Shown here: positions 1 through 12,500 of the stretch, piece by piece
How the letters are laid out: each line of letters opens with the position of its first letter
How positions within the stretch are numbered: position 1 is the stretch's first letter
Source: Eremophila alpestris peregrina
Lineage: Eukaryota; Chordata; Aves; Passeriformes; Alaudidae
Direction of reading: 5' to 3'
NCBI GenBank assembly: GCA_009792885.1
Contig: WMCF01000023.1
Location: forward strand, 10,252,013-10,316,012
DNA length: 64,000 nucleotides
Made by a program: the position numbers and the translations under genes
The notes under the pieces: model-generated
What the model saw: only the letters and a program-made list of their open reading frames with translations
Told to the model about the DNA's origin: nothing
Databases searched by the model: none

Positions 1-873
1 TAATCTTTTGAGTACTTTAAGGACACTAATATTAGCAGCAAGAAAAAAAAGCTACATAAATCATCATTCAGAGTAGGAGGAAAAGCCATCTGCTTCTCTA
101 AAAAGCAAGTCTTACATAAATAGAAGCTTTTTGCTTAGTTTTGCCAAGATTTCCATCTTTTCCATGTATTTAAGAGTTTTGGTCATGCTGTTCATCTGCC
201 TGAAGAAATACTTAAGTTATTGTTTATCCTCTTAAATAACTTTGGTTTCTATTGGCTGGCTCTAGAGAATTAGCTAGAACCAGCAAAAAGCATGCTCAAG
301 GTGCAAGGCAGTATTTGCACTCAGAGTTCTGTGACCTACTTTCAAACCCCAGAGACAGCCTCATATTGCCAAGGAACTTTCACCAGCATGACACTAATTC
401 TGGGGACAGTGTGTATGCATGGCAAGGGCTGGTTTAAATTGTTCTTTTTGTTTGCACGTTTCAGTACAAGAACGATACTCCCTGACTCAACTGCAGCAGA
501 TTCCAAACACTGCAGCATTTTGGTTTACATTGGAAGGCTTTCACTATAATTAAACTTTCAGAATAGGGATTGTTGTAGCACCATTATTTTCTTGTGTTGC
601 AGTAAGAGCATCAAGAGCAACCTTAGCTTTATCACTGTATTTGTTTGTCCCACTGTTCATTGACAACAGAACACTCAAGAGAAGGAACACATTTGGATGC
701 CCCTCAGCCACCAGGAAATTCAGAACAATCTAACTTATTATACTTTCAAGTACTGAAGTTCCTTGCAGTGGATCTGTTTCCTTAGCACTTTCTGCCCACA
801 GGTTTTTCACTATCACTGTGACAAGAAATGGAAGGGGGGGAGCAAATATCAAAGGCAGCATCTGGTTTAGCAC
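1..873 (-). other. PIK3C2A intron 22 (part)
   Basis: AT-rich sequence with no exon, RNA gene or repeat that I can recognise. The catalytic-loop exons of PIK3C2A must lie beyond base 1. Confidence 0.7.
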
Positions 874-1003
874 CTCTGTCTTTTCCAGTTGAGAGACACT
901 TGAAGATAACCATCCTTAGATCCAGTCCCTCCTGCAGCCAGATCTTATCCATGATCTTAATCATTTGTAAAGCCAACATATCTTGTCTCAGATCTTCTCC
1001 AAC
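874..1003 (-). CDS. PIK3C2A: PIK3C2A coding exon 22 (kinase N-lobe); last exon in window
   Basis: Encodes VGEDLRQDMLALQMIKIMDK then IWLQEGLDLRMVIFKCLSTG and KDR. This is the DLRQD helix and hinge-proximal strand of the kinase N-lobe. Acceptor CATTTAAG. The donor inferred from the family boundary is AGAG|GTGCTA, a weak match to consensus. The following exon (family sequence beginning MVELVPASDTL) was not found between bases 1 and 873. Confidence 0.93.
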
Positions 1004-4000
1004 CTTAAATGGAAAAATAAAAGTTAACCAGTGACACAGTAAACTTAAAAGAGAAACAGGCTACAATTAAACTTTCACATGTGGTAGATTTTGATGTTTT
1101 ATGGCCTGTTATGTTGCTTTCTAGATACACAGGAGGAAACTCACAGAATAACTAAGCTTATTGGTCTATGCTAAAATTAATTGAGACCAATGAAATAGCA
1201 ATTATCATTTAGTTTCTTTTCTCCAATACACATGTAAGGCCTACCTTAAACATCACATTAATTTCTTCTCCCAGCGGGTCTGCATTTATCAGTGCAACTT
1301 TGAGTGGTACTGCATTGGAGCTGAAGAAAGAGCAGGCCTGCAAGTAGATGAGTGTCAGTGGTCAGAAAGGACTATTCCTGCTAGCCCAGAAAACAAGACA
1401 TTCTGACTACAAGCAGGTTTGACACACAATGTGTCTATTCAGACTTTTAACATTTCAATTGTGGTGAATACGTGCTGCCTTTGAATAATGAGCCCTTTGG
1501 CTTTTATTTGTTGAATTCTTGTACAAAAGCCAACAGTGCTGCACAGCCATGTTTTACACATTCTGAAGGGAAGAGTGAATAAAACATGAATAAATATTTT
1601 ATCAGCAGCTTTCTTTTGAAACCTGGAAGATGTATTAAAAATGTGCTTTTGTGTGTTTTCACAGTATCTTCTCATTTATCTGCTTTCAAGTCCCTGCTCA
1701 TGATTTAACAGTTACAATAGAGAAGGAAAATGAGATGAGCTGTCTCTCAAACACAGGATTAGTTCAAGCATTAACAAACCTTTAGGTTTTCAGTCATGCA
1801 TGATGATATAATCAACACTGTGCTTGAGCAGATATTGTCAAACCTTGCAGAGTTCCGGAAAAATAATTTACCTGCTTCTCCAACATTATTACTTGTTGGA
1901 CCTTCACAATAAAATAAAGGTACTGCCTCCCTCCCCAGCATCTCTGGACACAATCAGGCAGAAACAGGCAGTTTCACATGTTTCACAGTATTTACTCAGT
2001 GCTTGAACTTTATATTCTTGGTCCATTTCCTCTTTTGATTACTAAAGCACACAGGACTTTTCCATGCACTTTGAGTAGTCCCCTGTTTTGTTATAACCAG
2101 GATTGCTGGTCTCAGGAGACAGGGTCTGAAGATGTAGTAAGTTATCACAGATATATGTCTATATTTTTTAACACAAGTGCCTTTCTTGGTTTTGCACTGT
2201 ATTTATACACATTTTATCTTTGCTCAGTGAATTCTGCTGCCTTATTCAATGAGCATTTTTGATTAAACCCCATCTCCACAGCATGAAGAGCTTTCAAACA
2301 CTTGCAGCTATTTTTTTAATTTGTAAAAGCTTTACCTAGATGTAATTTTTACAGAAAGGTTTTGAAACCCTGAATGTGCAGTACCTTAATATTTAACTCT
2401 TTTGCCACAAGACTGGGATTGAGAGGCAAGCGACATTTGTTCTTCAAGAAAAACAACTGCACACGCTCCATGCCATTTTGCAAGGCAACCTGCAGACAAA
2501 AACAAAATACAGCTGACATATTCCTAACTGAAGCATCCACAGAAAACTTCTGGACAAAGTTACCCTGAAGGCACTGTTTTAACTCCTTAATGTCAAAGGA
2601 ATGCTAGAGACTACAGCTGCTGGCTTAGCCATTAAAAATACCTAAGCCTAGCAATGTAACACTCATCACACAGGTTTGTGGGGGTTTTTTTGACTGAACC
2701 AGATGACAGCAACCCACTCCATCAAACTGTAAGTTCTATTATCAGCACAAAAACAGATATCCCATTATTTTGCATGATTAGATCATTCTTCAGCAGTAAT
2801 AGTTTCAAATTCATTTTCAAATTCAAATAAATTTCCAGCTGATCAGACACAGAAACCATCCTACACTTTCTTGCCCCATCACCCCACCACCATATGTTTT
2901 AGCTGACAAACTTGACAAAAGCATCAACTTCATTAAGCTTTGCAGAGCAACAGGTTCATAAATCTTCTATACATTTACATAACATTTTCAATTTAGACTA
3001 AACAGACAATTAGTTTTAAATTAAAAATATATACACACCTGCCGAGCAGATCCACTCGTTTGCTTTACTTTTTCTGCTACCATTCCAAAGAGCTGCACTA
3101 GCCTGGTCTGCTTCTCCAGCTCTTCCCTCAGCCTTTTTCCACAGACTGAAAGAAAAGCTCCAAGAATTTGTTCATACCTTACACCAAACTTTGTATCATA
3201 CAGTGTGTCCTTAAGAAGCCTGAAATAAAGGATACAAGTTAAATTTTCCTATGGAAAATACAGCAAACAATGCAATATTAAGACATTAAAGTATTTTAGT
3301 GAATCAGTATTAGGTACATCTGAAGTTACTGATATATAGGATAGAAAAGACAAGAAGTTTATGCTTTGTACAGGCACTGTTTTTTCATCAAAAAACCACC
3401 AACCAACAACCAGGATCTACACTGTGTATAATCATCATCCATAACAATCACTGTTATGTTACTGAATGATGATGTTAAGAAGGATTTTTTATCAGGACAT
3501 GTTGATCTTGTGGCACACACATGACAGGAGCAGTGGAACAAAGAACCCTTACCAGTACAGGTAGTGCGCAATCCGAATGCTTCCCAGCGCCCGAGCCAAA
3601 AGAAATTTCACAAGAGCACTGTCAAGGTAGGTTTCATACTTCAATGCCTAAATACAATGGAAATTACATAAATCAGGCCTGCATTTAATTCTTGATGAAG
3701 ACATATTTTGTAACTAATGCACAGACAGAATAACCACAAATACTTTGGACAGTCAAAAAGTCATTATTTATTAAAACTGTTTCCCCTGCTGTGCATTACA
3801 GTTGGAGGCACACAACTGCCCTTCTGCTGCTAGAATTCAGAAGCAATTCCTCTGGGTTCTCAAGAGCCAGAAAAATTCAAACCTCTGTGTGGGCATAAAG
3901 TCTTACCTGTACAAACTGAGGGAGGAAATCTGTTAATTCATCATCACTCAATGTCTCTATCCAGTTCACAGCTGTATTTCGTACTTCCTGATCAGCAAAC

Positions 4001-6548
4001 CTATAAAGTCACCACAAATCCACATGAAGTTTTCTCTGTTCATGTAGGATTTTTTTCTCACTCTTTTTTTGAGATCAGCTAGATAGAAAAGCACCCATAT
4101 AAAGTCTTTAAATCTCAATAAGGGACCTACAAGTACGAGGCCCTTCATCATGTAAGATGCAATTGCATGTGAGTGTTCAGGACAAGCACACACAAAACCT
4201 CTCAAAACTCTGGTTATATAAACTCCTGTCCTGTTGCATGTTAAACCTCACAACCCTAACTACTGTTGCTGTGCTTTCACGACACAACTTGGTTAAGCCT
4301 ACATCAGTAAAGTTAGCACAGAGTTCTTCAAAAATTTAAAAACATTTAACTTTTGCCACAAGGAATTCAGCAGTTTTTCCCCACAGAACACCATTCCAGG
4401 ATCTGCTACCAAAGAAGAGTCATTTAATGCTGAACAAAACACAGAGAGTTGATTTACACAGGTTTTCTTACTTTGAATCAAGTAGTTCCAGTGCAGCTAA
4501 GGGTGATAAAGGAGGCCACCGCTGAAGTAAGGAATAGATTTCTGGAAGACTTGCCCAGTCCCAGTGAGGGGCACTAACCAGTATTTTTGGTAGGCTGTTA
4601 GGATGGCTATGACAATAATGTCTCTTCTCCCACAAAAATTCTTTATCTTCTTTTGACAGCCTGCAGACAAGAGCAGTTCAGTTTATAATACACATGACAA
4701 ACCAACACCTGAATAACCCCAATGCCACTGTTGTATTTGTACAGATAATTTAACACACAGGATGGAATGACATTGAAATTACTCTTTCCTCCATGAAAGT
4801 CAAAACTAGAAGCCAAATAAAGCCTCAAACATTAAGGACACATTTGTTCAAATTTATAATTTGGGCAGGACAATATTACGTTTTAGTATAATCTGAAATG
4901 AACCAAAACCATCAATGTTAGTTTGGTGCAGATGAGTAGGAAAGGCTGCCAGAAAAGCTTCCACGGCACACAGACACTGCCACTGCTCCCTGGAACTGAC
5001 AAACTGCCAAGCAGGAACAGTGACTATAACAGGCAAAGGGGCAGCAGCCTTGTAGCAAGAAACTATCATAGCACCAGCCATGGAAAGCACAATGAAATTC
5101 ATTAAATTAGTACCACGATTTCAGATGAATCTCTTGTTTAAGTCTCTATAGATCTTCAAAATATATTAAATAAAATTACAGAAACTTGAGACTATATAAT
5201 CATTCCATACCCTAGCTACAAATTGTCATGTGCAAAAAGAGCCCAGCTGGAAGAGACAGACATACCCAATGGTGCTGTCCTTGGAGAGAATGGCAAGGAG
5301 ACGTTCTCTCAATGGTTTCTCTAATGTTTCTACAGAATGATGCACAGTAGTCTTTGCAGCTTGAGGCATTTTATATTCAATATCAAAAGCATGGGATGGG
5401 AAGTCAATCTGAAAAAAAAAAAAAAAAAAAAAGATGATGCAAGTGCTTCAGTAGAGAAAGCTCTACTTAAGAGCTTCCAGCAATCTCAGATGTTTGGGTA
5501 TCTGAACTCTTTAGTTCCACAAGTGCAACAGTCCCCAGATAATGTTTGCTGAATATTTTTTATTGAGAAAAATAATTGAGAAAAATCTCAATTTTTCTGC
5601 ATGACTACATTTCCTAAATGTACAGCTGTGTTATTGCACAATGCAGGGGCTGCAGCACTCCTCAGAAGAGAAGTGAGAATGCTTAGAGCAGAGACAATCA
5701 CACAACTGCTCAAACCCACACCAGTAGTTTCCACCCAACCACTGAGTCAGGCCATGCTTTGGGACTGCTGAGCTATGCCTAGTAAGGCACCTTCTCTTTG
5801 GAGGGAAATTTGAGCTCTGAATTGAGAAAGAGAGGTGCTTCTGTTCTGTAAAGGAGCTGGAATTGCTACTGCTTGTGTCCAGACAATTCCCATCTCAGCC
5901 CACATTTGTATGGATTGCTTTCAAAAACATTCTTTTCCAGTACTGACAGCATGTAATGCCAAAGCACTTCTGATTTCTCTTACTTCCAGTTACTCAATAA
6001 CAGATTTGTAGAGACTTTCAGGAGCTTCCCCTTCTTTTCCATTACACTTTAGTAATCACTATTCTATACTAATTTTCAAATATTACTTAGCAGTCCTTTC
6101 CCTGTCCCCAAAACATTCAACTAATATGATTTACAAGTCCCAATATTCAACCAAAGCTTAGAGTAAATAAAAACTATGTATAACCTGCAATACTATTCTT
6201 TCCATGTTTCCTTTCTTACTGGCCATCCCCGACACATGATGAGGGTGTGATGAGGTCCACATTTGCAACAGCTTTGTCCCACAAGTTAACAATCTGAGAA
6301 AAGAACATGTACAGGTTATTAGTATCACAGTTTGTTTGCTTCACCAAGATATTACTTGTCAAATTAATTTACTGATTTTCACTGGCTGCCATCTGTACTA
6401 TAAGTGCTTTCAAGAGTTTCACACAACTTTTAGGTTGAAAAGGCAAAGAAAGAAGTTCAGTGTTGATTTAGTTGACACAGATAAATTAGGTGCTCCCTGT
6501 TCTTAAAGTCAGAAAAGGAATATTGATGCCTCTGAGAAAAAAACTGAA

Positions 6549-6586
<38 letters not shown>

Positions 6587-9500
6587 TCTTAGCTTCTGGA
6601 AAAAAGGCCCAGGCGTAGGAATCTTACAGGCATCACCATTTGCTTGGACTTCCCACATTACCAGAATCTGCAAGGGCATATCAAATGGTAAATTTGCATT
6701 TGCCAGAGTATGCCAAACATTAATACCATTTCCAACTGTAGTAGGGCACAACTGAAGACACTTCATAAATCAATTAAGTGTTGAATGTTAGGTACAGAAA
6801 ACTTCTATCAGTCTTTTAAAATCAAAATGTTGCTCAAAAGACTGCTTAAAGGCCAAGCCTTCAGAATATTTTGAAAGATATTTTAGGGTTTATATGTATT
6901 TCAAATAAAGAACAGGTTGTTATATGTAAATATTGATTAAATAGGAGCTTGTCATGCCAATAAAGATTACCAAATCATGCTACTAAAGCACAACAGAAGA
7001 ATTATTATTCTTTTTAATAATTCTCCAATTTAATACAGTTGCCACAGCCTTCTGTCTCATCCCAAGTAATGACATTTTAAGCCACTCCATGTGCACTTCA
7101 GCAGAAGGAATTTTATCTTGGCCATGGATTCTTCCAAATCACATACATGACCAGTTTTGTTCTCTCTATATTTCAATTAGTTTCAAGTTTTAGCTCCTGC
7201 CTGCCATTTATGCTATTTTCAACTGTAACTGGAATACTTGGCTACCAACTTTAATGACCTAGGTCTGGATTTAATTTATGTGGACTGCAAGTGGGTTAGA
7301 CCACTGAGCATCTCTAACAGCTGCTACATACAGGCCACTCAGCAAGCTCTGGCACACTACATACCATTGCAGTGCTCTGCATAAGCAGAAAATATGGTTT
7401 TCTCCCCAAACTAACTCCTATGAGAACACCATGAAGACAAGATAAATCTGCAATTCAAATCAAAAGCTGTGAAATGTGGTATTTAGATAAGAGACTGAAA
7501 TGCAACATTTAAACAGAAGGTTGAAATAAGCATAATTTATGACAAGAAATCCAAGCTTTGGTGGAGACTGAAAGCAGCTGCAGACCATCTTTGCAATGCA
7601 GGAAATCCTAAACTCTGTGACACCCTCAAGCTTTTGGGATCCTCACCAGGCAAAAGAGAAAGCAGAACAACTGAAGTCAAATCCAGAAAAGCAAAGCACA
7701 CGAAACAGCCACAAGCAACACACAGCAGTAACTGTCCAGGAAGGATTTGCTTGACAATTTAAACTTCCAGGAAGACCCAGAAGTCAGTAGCACACATAAA
7801 TAGGAAAGCTTAAGCATAAATGCAGAAGCTGTTTTGCAATGGTGTGATGGCTTCTGCAACATGATGTCTAATTCGGGCACCTGTGGTTCAAGCCCACTGG
7901 TTAATGTCTCTCTGAGTAGCTGCCCAAGTGATAAGCATTTTGGAATGCACTTTGTAATCAAAGCTGCAAGCACAAAGCAACTTGAACCAATCCAGAAACA
8001 CTCAGCTCAGGAAAGTTACAGCAGGCTTTTCATTCTTAGTGAAAAATGTGTAACAGCATCCAGCAGCTGTACTTGAAGGAAAGCCAGTTCAAACCAGAAA
8101 TGTGCAGCAAGTTTAACACACTTGTTAATTATCCCTGTATTTTAATTGTTTAAAATAAATCCAGCTTTGAATCAAAAGGAATAATTTTAGAATATTCTGG
8201 AATATAATCATCCAAACACTATTCAACTTCCTCCAGCAGTAAAATTTTTTCAGCCAGTTGGATGGAAACCCTACAACACAGGACCACATTTTGTCCTCTA
8301 TTTAATACAATGTATTTTTTTCTGTATCAGTATAGTATAATTCTTACCCTTATCATGGCCTACTATATTCAATATCAGAGAGGCAATTTCTGTAGTTATG
8401 GGTGTGGAGGGAGCTTTACACAGAGCAAATCATATTGATACTCTTACCCATGTTTTGGATACTTACCGCCTAAAATCAAAAAGAGGTAGAGAAACCTGAC
8501 CCAAAATTTCTGGGCCCTTTCTCTGCCTATTTGAGTCAGGGGAACTCCCACTACTTTGATTTAGGATTCCAAACAAAGTCAGACATAAGAGTGATTCCAA
8601 AGGCAACTGTGAAATCTGGATGGGAAAAATTATTCTACAAAATAAAAGTATTAAAAATAAGTCAATTAGAAAGAAGGCAGCAGTTAGTAAGTTACAGGCT
8701 TATCCATATAATCCATTTATGCCTCTTGCTTTCAAAAAGTCAATTAACACTGAAGAACAAATGTTAAATATCCATGCAATCATATTTCACTCCATCTCCC
8801 ACACCAATAGTTTGTAATACCTGCTAAATTGCACTTCTGCACTGTAGTTAGATTTGGAACAACCCTTTTTAATCTCTATAAAATCACATTCCTTACACAG
8901 AAGTGACCTGCCCAGCATAACCAGTTTTCCCACTCCACTCACTAGGAAGGGCACACAGAATTCCATGTTAGGCACCTCCTGATTTTTCAGACTGAAAGGG
9001 TCAGCTAACAAGAGTTTCCCAACCAAATGAAAGAACCCATTAAAAACTACTCAAAATTAAATCCTAAATGGTACAAAACCTAAAAAGCAAGCAGCTGAGA
9101 AGTGTGCATCTTACTGAGCTATTCAAGCTTCCACCTTTGTTTGCACTGCTTTTACTGCCTAAAAATGTTCTTTCAGTTTGATTTCTCTGTAAAACATGAC
9201 AATTGCACTATAAAGCACTACCCTGTTGTCAGCAGCTTTTAAGCAATCTAGCAGACCTTTCACTGCAATACACTAGTATTTGCCAGCAAGAGTTCTGACA
9301 ATTAATCCCATGCATCACCAGAAAAATAAGGTAGTTGGAGCACTCTCTGAAGGCAGGTGAATAGAAACTCTCATTGCTGGTCTGAAGTAATTTGTTCACC
9401 ACAAACTTTTAGGATAATCCTTCAGGTCTATCTCTGACCTTCAAAAACACTCAGGAGAGCAGGCATGGGGCACCATGGAGCTCACATGATGCTGCAGCTA

Positions 9501-12500
9501 TGACAGGCTGCCTGACAACTCAAGTGGCAGAGATTAAGCTGGGCACAGATAATAAAAATGTTCCCCTTTCAGTTACCAGATTCCACCTGCCTTTATCTCC
9601 CTTCCTGTCTTTTCTCTGCATGCTCTTCCTTCTTCCTTTCTACCCTCTGTATTTGGAACATAAACTGATTCAACATTCATGTTAGTAAAAGTGAGTTGCT
9701 TTACCTCTCCATTTACATAAATTGAGCAGTACATACAAGCAAGCTTTATTCTTTAATCCCTCTTAGAGCACCACAAGCCATTCCCATTGCAAGGAATGTT
9801 ATGACCTTCCCAGCTCCCTGTAATTGTATGCTACAAACACATTAGCACAAGGCATTTGTCCAGCATTTCCATTCCCCCTTTTAAAAGGAGAACTGAAATA
9901 CCATTTGGAAAAATATTTCTGATTTTCATCAGTAAATTGTTCTTTTGGTTCTAATTCCATGCCAAGCATCCAGAGTTGCTTGAATGACTGTATTCAGCAG
10001 CTAGCTAAAACAAAACATTTTATTGAGTTTTAACAGGCTGAAGTCACTTACAGTTCATCCCATTTAATCAAGTAGAAGAAGTTCTTGTATGTGCCAACCT
10101 TCTTGGACTGAACAGGTTTGAACAGATCTTTTCCATTATGGGTCAGAGAACAAATCAAGTAGTATTTTTCATAACTGAACAAAGAAAAGAAGTTAAACAT
10201 AAAAAACCCATAACAACATTAAAAAAATCTATAAAAGGAGGAATTTTATAATAAGTAAGTAACTTACTTTGACACCCAACCAGAAGAAATTCCATGAGCA
10301 GCAAATATTGTGAACTGGAGATGTTCTGTGGCAGTCCAAGCTTCCTTGGTACTCCTACTCTCTTCTGGAGAAATTGCTGCTGAACTGCTACAGGAATTTG
10401 TGTGGATTTGCAGAAGGGCCTCAACTGCTCTTGTTAACTGCTCTATACTCACTTTCAGAGGGCTTGCAGGCTGCTGTGAACCTAAATGATAATTTATTTT
10501 TAATGCATTTCTTCCTGAATTAGCCACCTCAAAACAGGTTTTAAATAAAAATTAAAGAATTTCACTCACCAGAGGGACTCTTCCTATTGTCATCACCACA
10601 TTTTAAGGATACCTACACAATAAAAGTCAGAGGCAACTCTGAAAATCCATATTAATTTTCCACAGCTATTAAGTATCTTATACAGAAATTATGAAGTATC
10701 TGAATTAGGCTCATATCTAAATTTATGTAACACATCTTTTCACTCAAAGTTCCTCAAGAGTTAACTAACACCATCACAATTTCCATATGATGCAGCAACT
10801 ATTTACCAAATTCAAAAGCTCATTTTTTATCAAGTCAACAGTTTTGATATTCTTTATGAAGTCCAGAAAGACACAGAACATTGGAATACTGCTCAGGATA
10901 ATCTAACTTCTCTGGGTAGAGATAAAACTTGCTCTGCGCTGTTATAGATGAAAACAGAGGTCACTAGCTCACTGCCCAGTAATTTAAGTCTGAACTGTTT
11001 TAAACAGCTTTTTTTGTTTGTTTGTAGCATTTGGTAAGGTTTGTTGGCAGAGTTTTAAGTTTACTGAATAAAAAAATTATGAAACAACAGAGAAAATGAG
11101 CAGGAAGGACTGTTACTTTGTACTATCTTTGTTTGCTTCTTGGTCTGCTAAAACTGGACTCTCAACATGATGCAACATCACAGCAATGTCTAGTCTCAAC
11201 AAAGACACTGTTGAAACAGAGAGGTGACAAACAAATCATGGGAATTTACTCCCTTCTAATCAGGAAGGGTTTCATGCCAAATTCAAGTCCTGATAAAACT
11301 AAAACTTTTTAATGAAAACTAAGCCTGTGGTTTAACATCAAACCCCAGTGAATTTCTAACTTCCTAAGAAGTTTGCCACAAGTGCTGCAGAAAAATGAAA
11401 GCTCTCCTTACACTTTTAGTGTACTAATTGAGCATATTCAATTAAAAGTTTGAATATCAAAAAATTTCACATTCTTACAAAAAACACTGTCGCTTCTTCC
11501 AACCACAAAGAATTACAATAAAAAAAAATCCAGTAATATCTTACAAAAGACTACAATGCAACAGTCTCCAATATTTATAGCAATTTTGTTTCTGAAAGCA
11601 GTCCTACATGCCTTCAGACACATTACTGCGTAAGCCAATGTCCATCATAAAATAATTACAGGGTTATATTAATAAAATCCCACCTTTTTCAAATTCTACA
11701 GGAGCAAGGTTATTTTGGGAGCTATTTGTACACTATAATCTAATTATTTCTACAGCTTTCTCCTATCAAAAACATTGAAAAAATATTTATATGCTGTATT
11801 TCACTATTCGTCTTCATGTCTTCTGCACTTCGCTGTAAGAATTTTAGTTCTTGTGACAACTATGTTTATCTGTCCTCTGCTCACAAATTACAAATACACC
11901 ACTGAACTGATGAAGCCAAAAGCAAACTGAGCATCACATGAATTGCCACTCTAGTAAGGCAGCAGGGCAACAGAAATAGCTTTGTAAGATTGTTTAGCTT
12001 TTTTATTTGCACACTTCTCCACTAAATGACTGGTTTTGACTACATGACTTGAGACCATCCTGCTCAAGTGAATCAATCATTATAAGGCAGTGGCATCATC
12101 AAATTCTGTGCTATTTGAAAGATTTTGGGTTTGTACTCATGCTCAGGAATGCAGGAGCATGAACAGTTAGGAGTTTTAAGATGCTATTGCTAGTCACAAA
12201 CACTGCTGGGAAAATACATGATGTCAATTCCTCTTTTAAAGCATAACTGCATTAATTTTAGATAGCATGAGCTCCTGTCAGTTCCCCTCAGTCAAATTTA
12301 GTGGCATCTCCTTGTGTGACACAAGTTTCTAGTTACAGAACCAGAAAACAGTACTTCAAAAACTAGTTTTTAAACAGTCACTATTTAGAAAAGGAAAATA
12401 TTCCCAAAGCAAGCCATTAATGCATTAACAGCAGAGAGATGTCAAAACAAATGGAAGATGTCAAGGAAAACAAATACATAAATAAACAAAATCCAACAAA

